Part shown: piece after piece, positions 43,666 through 51,485 of the stretch | Layout of the letters: each line of letters starts with the position of its first letter | Numbering within the stretch: position 1 is the stretch's first letter | Assembly (NCBI GenBank): GCA_003212795.1 | Contig: QCOV01000003.1 | Span: 75,001-139,000 of the forward strand | Origin: OCS116 cluster bacterium AG-435-F03 | GTDB taxonomy: Bacteria > Pseudomonadota > Alphaproteobacteria > MED-G09 | Length of the DNA: 64,000 nucleotides | Reading direction: 5' to 3' | The notes under the pieces: generated by a model | What the model was told of the DNA's origin: nothing | What the model saw: the letters and a program-made list of their open reading frames with translations, nothing else | Databases searched by the model: none | Program-made: the position numbers and the translations under genes

Positions 43666-44355
43666 TTATTTTTCCCAACTCTTTACTAAGTACACTAAAG
43701 AACGAGACATTACTTTTCTAAATTTGTTAGCCCTTTGAAGGTAATTTTGTCCTTCTGCTGTAGCTAATGAGCTATCAAGATTAGACATAGCTTCTTCAAG
43801 TGAAGAGCCATTAATAACAACATAATGAGTTCGATTATCAACACCAGTAAATGTATCTGCAAATACGGTAATGCTTCCATTTGGGTTGGCACTATTCAAA
43901 AACTTACCAAGACTTTTTACAAAGGCAGCATTATCTTTTGCTTTTATATCAATTAAAATTCCTACTGGAGCATTTGGGTCTTGTTCACCAGCTGAAAGAA
44001 TAGGTGTACCAGCTCCATTAAGAACCCAAGTAACATTTTGATTTAATGTTGATAAAAGTGCTTGGCCTTCTGCAGAACCATTTACAATACTGTTATTTTT
44101 TTCAAATTGATCAGGTCCTGAGTGTTCGGCAACCATGCAATGGGTTATATTATTCTCTCCGTTTAATGGAAATGCATATAGCCTATGCGTAGACATACCG
44201 TCTGAAGAAGATGAGTTTAAAAATCCATCAAATGCACTTACTACATTATTAGCTGTTTCAAGAGCATTGAAGCAGTAATATGCGTGTAAAGGTGCTGCCT
44301 TTACATTTCCAGTAAAAATAAAAAATGCAAAAGCAATAGTTAAAATATATTTCAT
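43666..44355 (-). CDS. Secreted two-repeat protein, array member 5 (divergent)
   Basis: The 229-residue protein has a signal peptide (cleavage after VKA, residue 20). I recognise no named family. The mature part is two similar halves: STHRLYAFPLNGENNITHCM then SAEGQALLSTLNQ in the first, and NGSITVFADTFTGVDNRTHYVV then TAEGQNYLQRANK in the second. This layout fits a duplicated ferredoxin-like (dimeric alpha-beta barrel type) domain. Only two cysteines are present, both in the first half, unlike members 1-4. It is the last gene of the array, 23 bases after member 4, and is followed by a terminator. Confidence 0.75.
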   Translation of the reverse strand: MKYILTIAFAFFIFTGNVKAAPLHAYYCFNALETANNVVSAFDGFLNSSSSDGMSTHRLYAFPLNGENNITHCMVAEHSGPDQFEKNNSIVNGSAEGQALLSTLNQNVTWVLNGAGTPILSAGEQDPNAPVGILIDIKAKDNAAFVKSLGKFLNSANPNGSITVFADTFTGVDNRTHYVVINGSSLEEAMSNLDSSLATAEGQNYLQRANKFRKVMSRSLVYLVKSWEK

Positions 44356-44378
44356 TTTTTTCTCCTTTAAATAAAACT

Positions 44379-45170
44379 TTAATTTGGCCTGTTATAAACT
44401 TTTTCATGCATTAGCATTGGGTCACTGCATTTAGCATATTCAGTTTCATATTCATCTCGAAATCTCCAACCTCCCTCTGCAGCTTCAACTTTTTTAGATT
44501 GCATTACTGATTCCATATCAGGGAATAAGACAACATGTGCAAAAGTTGGATAATTAGCTCCTCCAAGTAGTGGTACCATTGTTAACCAACCAATTGCACC
44601 ATTTGGATTTTCTTCCATTCTTGCAGCAGCCTTATTATGAAAAGCTATCAAGTCATCAGGGCTTTTCTCGTCACGAATACTACACCAATTCCATTCAGCA
44701 TATCGACTATCGCCTTCATTTAAAGCTTCTTCATTTGCATAATTAAAGTAAGCAGAATTCATCTTCATGTAACATGTAGAAACCTCACCCCATTCATTAA
44801 GTATGTCTTGACCCTCTTTTGTTTCAGTTAATTTATCCCAGCCCTTTCCATGCGTTTCGAAAGGTCCAGCCATAAATTCTACAAAATCATAAGATGGCGG
44901 GTTATCAAAATCACCATGTTGAAAATGAGGAGTTTGAATAGCAAGAAATGTTTCTACACCATTCTTTTTTGCCCAATTGAAGTATCTTTCGTTAAGAGTC
45001 TCGTATCGCTCCATTGAGATACCTTCATTTAATCTGCAAATATTTGCTTGAATAGCAAAAGCAGAATCGGATGTAATCCCAGCTCCAAGCCTATTATCTT
45101 GAGCATTTACGGGATTAAAAATTAAGAAAATTGTAAATACTAAACTAAATAATAATATATTTTTTTTCAT
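44379..45170 (-). CDS. Secreted two-repeat cysteine protein, array member 4
   Basis: The 263-residue protein has a signal peptide (cleavage after VNA, residue 23). Each half of the mature protein starts at a Cys (IQANICRLNEGISMERY, Cys45; WNWCSIRDEKSPDD) and ends at a Cys (WGEVSTC; YETEYAKC). Conserved shared segments with members 2 and 3 include KKNGVETF, YDFVEF, ETKEGQ, GAIGW and FAHVVLFPD. The fold is probably two ferredoxin-like units, each closed by a disulfide; this is inferred. Unlike its three upstream neighbours the mature end is QDN, not DDH. The function is unknown. Confidence 0.78.
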   Translation of the reverse strand: MKKNILLFSLVFTIFLIFNPVNAQDNRLGAGITSDSAFAIQANICRLNEGISMERYETLNERYFNWAKKNGVETFLAIQTPHFQHGDFDNPPSYDFVEFMAGPFETHGKGWDKLTETKEGQDILNEWGEVSTCYMKMNSAYFNYANEEALNEGDSRYAEWNWCSIRDEKSPDDLIAFHNKAAARMEENPNGAIGWLTMVPLLGGANYPTFAHVVLFPDMESVMQSKKVEAAEGGWRFRDEYETEYAKCSDPMLMHEKVYNRPN

Positions 45171-45184
45171 TATTTTTCCTTTTA

Positions 45185-45961
45185 TTATTGAGGTAATCTA
45201 TTGAGAACTTGCACATCATATAATTCTTCACCTCTACAAGTTGCATATTGTTTTTCATAATCTCGGTAATGTTTCCAACCACCTTGAGCGATTGTTTTTT
45301 GATGCTTCATTGAGGCTTTATTATCAGGAAAAATTATAATATGAGCAAATTGTCCTGGTGCACTTGCTCCTCCAAGTCGAGGAATAATGCCTGCCCAACC
45401 TATGATACCCTGATCATTGCCCTCAAGATTTTTAGCCATTTCAGAATGTTTTTGCAAAACCTCTTCAGCACTAACATTATCATTGATAGTGCACCAATTC
45501 CAAGTTGCGACTCTTTCGTCAGCTTTTGCTAGAGCATCTTCATCTGACCACAAAGTAACTCCTGTTCCCATTTTAGGATAGCAATCCGCTGCAGCTTGCC
45601 ATTGTGCATTTAGTTTTTGACCTTCCTTAGAGTCCAACCATAAATCCCAGGCTTCACCTGAAGTTTCATGAGTAGAACCTAATATTTCTAGGAAATCATA
45701 GGTTAATGGGTTACCAGTTGTTCCATGAGAAAATAATGGAAAGTGACGAACATAAAATGTTTCTACATTATTCTTTTTTGACCATTTCACATAATCTTGT
45801 GTAACAGCATTATATTCTTTTAATGATACACCCTCTTTAAGTTTGCATACATTAACTTGAACATTAGAAACATTTGGAAGCTCTTCATAATGATCATCTG
45901 AGTAGACATCAAAAGAAAAGACAAAAAATCCAGTAATAAAAAAGGTTAATAATTTTTTCAT
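45185..45961 (-). CDS. Secreted two-repeat cysteine protein, array member 3
   Basis: The 258-residue protein has a signal peptide (cleavage after VYS, residue 21) that would leave Asp-Asp-His at the N-terminus. Cysteines occur at the start and end of each half: VQVNVCKLKEG (Cys39), WQAAADC, TWNWCTINDNVS and YEKQYATCRG. It is clearly paralogous to member 2: YVKWSKKNNVETF, EGQKLNAQWQ, GIIGWAG, PGQFAHIIIFPD and GGWKHYRDYEKQ have near matches there. It lies 13 bases after member 2. No enzyme motif is recognised; an N-terminal DDH could bind copper or nickel. Confidence 0.8.
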   Translation of the reverse strand: MKKLLTFFITGFFVFSFDVYSDDHYEELPNVSNVQVNVCKLKEGVSLKEYNAVTQDYVKWSKKNNVETFYVRHFPLFSHGTTGNPLTYDFLEILGSTHETSGEAWDLWLDSKEGQKLNAQWQAAADCYPKMGTGVTLWSDEDALAKADERVATWNWCTINDNVSAEEVLQKHSEMAKNLEGNDQGIIGWAGIIPRLGGASAPGQFAHIIIFPDNKASMKHQKTIAQGGWKHYRDYEKQYATCRGEELYDVQVLNRLPQ

Positions 45962-45974
45962 GCTTATTCTCCTG

Positions 45975-46748
45975 TTAACTATTTGGATTATTAATTACTT
46001 GTTCAATCATAAAGGCATCACCGCGACATGTTGCAAAATCTTTTTGATAATCTCTATAATCTTTCCAACCACCATCAGATTGAGCTTGCTGATATATTTG
46101 TGCCGCTTCAACATTTGGATATACAGCAATATGGGCAAAATCACCTGGAGCTTGATCAGTTCCTATTCTTGGAAATAAATTAGCCCAACCAATAATCCCT
46201 AATGAATCTTCTTCAAGAATTTTTGCTCGTCTATCATGCTCGGCTATCAAATCTTCATATGATACGCCATCATTTAAAGAACACCAATTCCATGCAACGA
46301 TTCTATTATTATCTTTATTAATTTCATCTTGGTTTACATATAAAGGTACTGCCGCACCCTGCTTAACTCTGCAATCAGCAAGTTTTTGCCATTTTTCGTT
46401 TAATTTTTGACCATCACTTGTACCAAGCCATTTATCCCAACCTTTCCCACTAACAGAATGTGTTGACCACAAAAGTTCCATAAAATCATATCCTGCATCA
46501 AACCAACTATCTTGTGGATATAAAGGTGTTTGTCTTGCAAAAAATAATTCTACATCATGTTTTTTTGACCATTTAACATAATCATCAATCATTTCATCAT
46601 ATTGCTTGATTGAAGTATTTCCTTTCAAAGTACAAAGTTGTACTTGAACGTTAAAAACTTCTGTTCCGTCAGATGCATGATCATCAGCAAAAACAAAATT
46701 ATTAAAACCAAAAAAAGCTATAAAGCCAAAAGTTAAATATTTTTTCAT
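45975..46748 (-). CDS. Secreted two-repeat cysteine protein, array member 2
   Basis: The 257-residue protein has a signal peptide (cleavage after VFA, residue 21) leaving DDHASDG. The four framing cysteines are in VQVQLCTLKGN (Cys39), WQKLADC, AWNWCSLNDGVS and YQKDFATCRG. Internal duplication is visible as two units of about 95 residues. It shares most conserved tryptophans and the YDFMELL and FAHIAVYPN strands with member 3. The gap to member 1 is 17 bases. The family is unknown to me; similar two-unit folds occur in dimeric alpha-beta barrel proteins, some of which bind heme, but no ligand residue is assigned. Confidence 0.8.
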   Translation of the reverse strand: MKKYLTFGFIAFFGFNNFVFADDHASDGTEVFNVQVQLCTLKGNTSIKQYDEMIDDYVKWSKKHDVELFFARQTPLYPQDSWFDAGYDFMELLWSTHSVSGKGWDKWLGTSDGQKLNEKWQKLADCRVKQGAAVPLYVNQDEINKDNNRIVAWNWCSLNDGVSYEDLIAEHDRRAKILEEDSLGIIGWANLFPRIGTDQAPGDFAHIAVYPNVEAAQIYQQAQSDGGWKDYRDYQKDFATCRGDAFMIEQVINNPNS

Positions 46749-46765
46749 AATCGTATTCTCCTTAA

Positions 46766-47536
46766 CTATTCATCACCATTACGTAATAAATTTGTTGTGT
46801 AAATTCTTGGGCTATCACAATCTACAACTGAACCCCAAGTATCTTGAAGGGCCGTATTGCCAGGTTGATAACCAGCTTGTCTAGCTTTGCCCATTTCTTC
46901 ATAATTAGACCAACCTGCACCAACTTTAATATCCCAATCGGCATCCAATTCATTACCAGCATCAGGAACAAATATAGCAATGAGAGGGTCAGCGCCTGTT
47001 GTTTCAATATACTTATTAAAATCTCCTGCTGCTTTCATTAAATCAGCCATATTTTTACCATCTCTAAATTTACAATTTGCGAGTTGGAAAGGATTATTTT
47101 TAGTTTTATCTTGATCCCAATCAACTTGTCTTGCTGGTAATACAGCAAATATAGATCTTGGACTACATGTTGCCACTTCATTAAATTTAAGTCCTATTGT
47201 TTGTTCACCTTCTTGAACCCAGTTTTCCATTGTGTTTCCGTAGTTCTCAAAATTCGGGCTAAATCCAAACCATATATAATCGAATGATAGCATTCCTTGA
47301 CTTACTGCAAATGGCGCCATTGACCATGCAGAGTAATTTAGATCCTTTCTATCGGCCCATTTATCCCATTCTTTAACGACTTTATTTAAATCATTTGCAG
47401 ATTTTCCATCATTAAAAGAGCATGCTAGCATTTCTGCTACAGCAGGGCCTACTGGTTGATGATCATCAGCATAAGTTAAATTAGTGGTTAATAAAAAAAT
47501 TAGCGATAAAGCAAAAATAGATATAGATTTATTCAT
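46766..47536 (-). CDS. Secreted two-repeat cysteine protein, array member 1
   Basis: The 256-residue protein has a signal peptide (cleavage after TYA, residue 23) leaving DDHQPVG. It follows the same plan as members 2-4 but is more divergent: MLACSFNDGKSANDLNK (Cys39) to KFNEVATC, and QLANCKFRDGKNMADLMK to WGSVVDC. Conserved W.KW near residue 57 is shared. It is the promoter-proximal gene, with a Fur-type box 46 bases upstream of the ATG and a GGGAG ribosome site. The function is unknown. Confidence 0.78.
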   Translation of the reverse strand: MNKSISIFALSLIFLLTTNLTYADDHQPVGPAVAEMLACSFNDGKSANDLNKVVKEWDKWADRKDLNYSAWSMAPFAVSQGMLSFDYIWFGFSPNFENYGNTMENWVQEGEQTIGLKFNEVATCSPRSIFAVLPARQVDWDQDKTKNNPFQLANCKFRDGKNMADLMKAAGDFNKYIETTGADPLIAIFVPDAGNELDADWDIKVGAGWSNYEEMGKARQAGYQPGNTALQDTWGSVVDCDSPRIYTTNLLRNGDE

Positions 47537-47581
47537 TAGAAACTCCCTTATTTAAAACCCAAGCAAAAAACCTTGCATTAT

Positions 47582-47596
47582 TGAGAATCGTTATCA
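47582..47596. promoter_or_regulatory. Fur-type 7-1-7 operator upstream of the secreted-paralogue array
   Basis: TGAGAAT-C-GTTATCA on the plus strand matches TGATAAT-N-ATTATCA at 12 of 14 positions and is itself nearly palindromic. It lies 46 bases upstream of the first array gene (minus strand) and 170 bases upstream of the divergent cupin gene. The rest of the 229-base gap is AT-rich with no further feature seen. Confidence 0.65.
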
Positions 47597-47765
47597 ACAA
47601 TTTTTTTTTATTTATTATTATTTTCTTACACACATTCAGTATAAAAAAATATTTTTTATACATAATATTGTGGATAACTTTTATTTTTGAACTAAAGAAC
47701 AATATTTTATTTCCTAAAGCATATTTTTTTATTTAAAATTCTATCGTCAAAAAAGGAAAAGAAAA

Positions 47766-48305
47766 ATGGAAAATCTCAGGAGAATTATTACTGGTCATAA
47801 TGAAGATGGAAAATCAATAATTTCTATTGATGGTCCTCCTGCAAGAATATTAGGTGAAGATGTTGGAGGATTATTTGAAATCTGGAATACTGATGGAGAA
47901 CAAATAAATTCTCTAGATAATAAAGATAGAGCTGATATCGATGTTATTTTATCACCCCCTAAAAATGGGACAAAGTTTAGATACTTTGCTATCAAACCAA
48001 CACCTGAAGGTATACCAAGAGAAAAACTGGAAGAAGCTACAGCTAGGGCATTCGAATTAATGGGTGCAGCGCATGAAAGAGTTGATACATCAAGACACCC
48101 AGCAATGCATAAAACAAAAACTATTGATTACATAATTTTGTTAAGCGGTGATGTAACTCTATTACTTGATGAAGATGAAGTGAGACTCAAACCATTTAAT
48201 GTTGTTGTACAAAGAGGTACAAATCATGCGTGGGTTAATAACGGTAATGAGCCAGCATTGCTTATAGCGGTTTTAATAGATAGTGATTTGAAAGATAAAG
48301 CTTAA
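47766..48305 (+). CDS. Cupin domain protein
   Basis: The 179-residue protein has a C-terminal cupin barrel: MHKTKTIDYIILLSGDVTLL (about 117-136), LLDEDEVRLKPFNVVVQRGT and HAWVNNGNEPALLIAVL. The pattern resembles cupins near aromatic-degradation genes. Of the usual metal ligands only the His before KTKTIDY (HKTK) and HAW are obvious, so metal binding is uncertain. The ATG follows AAAAAAGGAAAAG. Its TAA shares TTAA with the convergent Rieske gene. Confidence 0.83.
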   Translation: MENLRRIITGHNEDGKSIISIDGPPARILGEDVGGLFEIWNTDGEQINSLDNKDRADIDVILSPPKNGTKFRYFAIKPTPEGIPREKLEEATARAFELMGAAHERVDTSRHPAMHKTKTIDYIILLSGDVTLLLDEDEVRLKPFNVVVQRGTNHAWVNNGNEPALLIAVLIDSDLKDKA

Positions 48306-49654
48306 GAATTTTTAAAAGTACGATATTCTTCAAGCCTTTTTTTGTTATCGTTTGGATGTGTCCATTCTTCAGTTATTTTAGGTTCAACTTTAAGATCATT
48401 AGGAATTCTATTTAAACCTATTATTTTATCAACCTGCTCATGCCAATGATATATCCTTGCCTCTTGATAGCTCAATGGGACGCCGTCAAAAACATATGAA
48501 TCAACGGCTTTTTGGATCCAACCACCAAAGTGAAGGTCTTCATCTAGAACTTTATTGAAACCATCAATCGCAATATCCCATATTTCTGGTCTTTTGCCTT
48601 TCCCCCAATGCGGAGCTACCCAAAAAACTTCAAAAATACACTCATCAATTGCTGTAGGCCACCATAGTAAGATTGGAAAGCCTTTTTCCGACATAGGAGA
48701 TACAAAATTAGGAACTAAATTATAAGATTGAGTACATGTCCTTGCAATATAACCACATGTTTCGATTTCTGGTCTATTATCTTCAACTTTATAGGTTTGG
48801 TTTTTATAATATTTTGATGGTTTGCCTTTTTTTCCATTAGCTTGTTTAAGGGCATCAGGATTTGCTTTTAAAGCAACTTCAGGAAGATCAGGAAAAGTTC
48901 TACTTGGAGCAACCATTCTACCGTGTCCATTTGGATAAAATGTGTTTACATTTCCAGTATAATCTAAGCCCGTGTGAACAGTTTCCGGATGTATAGACTG
49001 AACATGATAGACTTCCATGTTTGCTTCCAAAGCAATTTTCCAATTGCATTTTAGTTTATAAGTATAGTGATCAATAAGACTTAAATTCTCAAATTGAAAT
49101 TCTTGAATTTCATCATATATAACGCCAAGATTTTCTTTTAGACTTTCCGCATCTAAGTCAAAGTTCACAAAAATTAAATTTCCTAAAAGTTCAACCTTAA
49201 CCTTGTGGAGACTTCTACATGAATCATCAAATTCAACGAAATCTTTTGGATCTCTTTTTCCTATCAAATTCCCGTCATGATCATATGTCCAACCATGGTA
49301 CCCACAAACTAATTTATCTGATTGACCAAACTCATCTAGAACTATTGCTGCACCTCGATGTCTACACATATTATAAAATGCAGTTACACTTTCTTTACTT
49401 TTTCTAACCAAAATAACAGGTTGCCCTGCCTTATCCCATAATTTGTAACTTCCAACCTCAGGGATTTCATCAAGGTGTCCTGCAAGCAACCAACTTTGCT
49501 TCCATAAATATTCTTTTTCAAGATCAAAAAACTCTTTGTCTGTGTAACGTTTACCAGGTAGATCAGGAAGCTTGGGAAAATCCTTTGGAGGAGATTTTCT
49601 TTTTCTCTCATAATCTATTAGATCTTTGAGTTGATCAATTTGTTCTTGATTCAC
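48302..49654 (-). CDS. Rieske non-heme iron aromatic-ring-type oxygenase, alpha subunit
   Basis: The 450-residue protein has the Rieske [2Fe-2S] motif CRHRGA (about 92-97) and CGYHGW (about 112-117), and the mononuclear iron site HVQSIHPETV with Asp in VLDEDLHFG. Such enzymes add oxygen to aromatic rings or demethylate quaternary amines, using a separate reductase. No reductase gene is adjacent. The GTG start at 49654 follows AGGGG by six bases. The family-level call is firm; the substrate is not readable. Confidence 0.92.
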   Translation of the reverse strand: MNQEQIDQLKDLIDYERKRKSPPKDFPKLPDLPGKRYTDKEFFDLEKEYLWKQSWLLAGHLDEIPEVGSYKLWDKAGQPVILVRKSKESVTAFYNMCRHRGAAIVLDEFGQSDKLVCGYHGWTYDHDGNLIGKRDPKDFVEFDDSCRSLHKVKVELLGNLIFVNFDLDAESLKENLGVIYDEIQEFQFENLSLIDHYTYKLKCNWKIALEANMEVYHVQSIHPETVHTGLDYTGNVNTFYPNGHGRMVAPSRTFPDLPEVALKANPDALKQANGKKGKPSKYYKNQTYKVEDNRPEIETCGYIARTCTQSYNLVPNFVSPMSEKGFPILLWWPTAIDECIFEVFWVAPHWGKGKRPEIWDIAIDGFNKVLDEDLHFGGWIQKAVDSYVFDGVPLSYQEARIYHWHEQVDKIIGLNRIPNDLKVEPKITEEWTHPNDNKKRLEEYRTFKNS

Positions 49655-49745
49655 ATCTAGCCCCTAAAAATATATTGAATGTATTATAAAATTATCGTGT
49701 AGTAAAATATGATTTAGCAAAAATAAATCTATATATGGAGAAAAA

Positions 49746-50153
49746 ATGATAAAAGGCGGCTGTTTATGCGGTAAAATTAGATACGAATTTAAACAAGAGG
49801 ATGTAATTTCAGCAGGAAATTGTCATTGCAAAGATTGTCAAAAAGCAACAGGTAGTGGAAAAGCTACAATTGTTTACATTCCATCAAAAAGTTTGAAAAT
49901 AAATGATGATTACAAAATATATTCCGTAATTGGTCACGAGGGCTCAAATGTTCATAGGGGATTTTGTCCAGATTGTGGATCGCCAATAATTAGCTATGTT
50001 TCAGAACAACCTGATATCAAATTTATAAAGGCTGGAAGTTTAGATGATTCTTCTTGGCTTAAAATTGAATCAAATTTTTGGAGTGATACCGCAAATCATT
50101 GGGATCCAGTAGATGAAAAACTACCAACATTTGAAAAAAATCCACCACTTTAA
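49746..50153 (+). CDS. GFA (glutathione-dependent formaldehyde-activating) family protein
   Basis: The 135-residue protein shows the GFA zinc-site pattern: GGCLCGKIRYEF (Cys6, Cys8), CHCKDCQKATGSG (about 27-39) and FCPDCGSPIISYV (about 76-88). The family binds zinc; formaldehyde activation is shown only for some members. It leads a four-gene plus-strand set with enoyl-CoA hydratase, VOC and NmrA-like genes. The ATG follows GGAG with good spacing. Confidence 0.92.
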   Translation: MIKGGCLCGKIRYEFKQEDVISAGNCHCKDCQKATGSGKATIVYIPSKSLKINDDYKIYSVIGHEGSNVHRGFCPDCGSPIISYVSEQPDIKFIKAGSLDDSSWLKIESNFWSDTANHWDPVDEKLPTFEKNPPL

Positions 50154-50170
50154 TATTGAAAGGAAACACT

Positions 50171-50956
50171 ATGAACTTTGAAACAATATTATATGAAAAG
50201 AAAAATAACTCAGCTTTAATTACACTAAATAGACCTAAAAAATTAAATGCTTGGACTCCTTTTATGGCTGAAGAACTTGCTTCAGCTATAAATGAAGCTA
50301 ACAAAGATAGTTCAGTTGGGGCAATAGTTATGACAGGTGCAGGAAAAGGTTTCTGCGCAGGTGCAGATATTGAAGAAACTTTTCAAACAAGAATAGATGG
50401 AAAAGATCCAGGTAATGATACCCAATCAGGTAGTGGGGGCATGCCCAAGCATGTAAATTGGGTCAAGTTAATTAGGGAGTCAAAACCTATGATTGCTGCA
50501 GTGAATGGTGCTGCTGTTGGTATAGGTATTACAATGGTTTTACCTTTTGATATTATTATGGCATCTGAAAAGGCAAAGTTTGGAATGTTCTTTATTCAAA
50601 TGGGTTTGGTACCTGAATTAGCAAGTAGCCATTTTTTAGTACAAAGAATGGGTTTTGGTAAAGCTAGTGAAATGTGTTTATCTGGTAGATTGGTAAAAGC
50701 TGAAGAAGCTAAAGAATCTAATTTAATTGATTTTATAACATCAGAAGATGAACTTTTATCAGAAGCAATGAATAAAGCTGACGAAATAGGAGCTAATCCT
50801 AATCCTCAGCTAAAAATGGTTAAAGAACTATTAAGCCTTAATGGAAGTGAGGTTGATTTAGAAAAAGCACAGGAACGTGAAAGTGCATTATTAAGAGAAT
50901 GCTGGAAAACTGAAGAGCATAAAGAAGCGGTCAAAAAGTTTTTAGAAAAAACCTAA
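50171..50956 (+). CDS. Enoyl-CoA hydratase/isomerase family protein
   Basis: The 261-residue crotonase-fold protein has LITLNRPKKLNAWTPFMAEE, the oxyanion-hole motif MTGAGKGFCAGADIEETFQT (about 58-77) and AAVNGAAVGIGITMVLPFDI (about 115-134). It hydrates or isomerises an acyl-CoA double bond. The catalytic-glutamate region reads IQMGLVPELASSHFL. The ATG at 50171 follows AAAGGA; an upstream in-frame TTG at 50156 is unlikely. It lies 17 bases after the GFA gene. Confidence 0.93.
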   Translation: MNFETILYEKKNNSALITLNRPKKLNAWTPFMAEELASAINEANKDSSVGAIVMTGAGKGFCAGADIEETFQTRIDGKDPGNDTQSGSGGMPKHVNWVKLIRESKPMIAAVNGAAVGIGITMVLPFDIIMASEKAKFGMFFIQMGLVPELASSHFLVQRMGFGKASEMCLSGRLVKAEEAKESNLIDFITSEDELLSEAMNKADEIGANPNPQLKMVKELLSLNGSEVDLEKAQERESALLRECWKTEEHKEAVKKFLEKT

Positions 50957-50960
50957 TAAC

Positions 50961-51476
50961 ATGTTCAGCTCAAACAAACCTATTATACAAATTGCTTATG
51001 GGGTGGAAGACATTGTCACAGAAGCAGAAAAATGGTCAAAAAGATTCAATATTGGACCTTTTTACTTCAATAAGCACATAGAGGTTTCCGAATCCAAAAT
51101 TAATGGAATTGAAAAAAAATTTGATCACTCATCTGCATATGGATGGAAAGAAAACTTTATGATCGAACTTATAAGTGATCACTCAAAGGTAAATTTATAT
51201 AATAATGGAATTCATCATATTGCTTGGATTGCCGATGACTTTGTCCAAGAAAGTGAAGAATTAAAAAAACAGGATTGTAAAGAAGTTCTTTTTGCTAGAG
51301 CTGGTGATAGGAATGGAATGAGATTTTCTTGGTTTGATCCAGGAAAAGAAATTGGTCATTTTTATGAAATTTACGAAAATAATGATTCATTAAAAAATTT
51401 TTATTCATATATTTACAAAGCGTCATTAGAATGGGATGGTACAAATCCCGTAAGACATATTTCAGAAATAGGTTAG
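50961..51476 (+). CDS. VOC (glyoxalase/bleomycin-resistance fold) protein
   Basis: The 171-residue protein has two beta-alpha-beta-beta-beta units: IIQIAYGVEDIVTEAEKWSK at the start, NFMIELISDHSK, then GIHHIAWIADDF (about 85-96) and a final EIGHFYEIYEN (about 130-140). Possible metal ligands are the His in HHIAW, Glu in FMIEL and the final Glu. It begins four bases after the enoyl-CoA hydratase stop, so they are co-transcribed. Its substrate is unknown; methylmalonyl-CoA epimerase is a relative but the match is weak. Confidence 0.82.
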   Translation: MFSSNKPIIQIAYGVEDIVTEAEKWSKRFNIGPFYFNKHIEVSESKINGIEKKFDHSSAYGWKENFMIELISDHSKVNLYNNGIHHIAWIADDFVQESEELKKQDCKEVLFARAGDRNGMRFSWFDPGKEIGHFYEIYENNDSLKNFYSYIYKASLEWDGTNPVRHISEIG

Positions 51477-51485
51477 GAGGAAATT

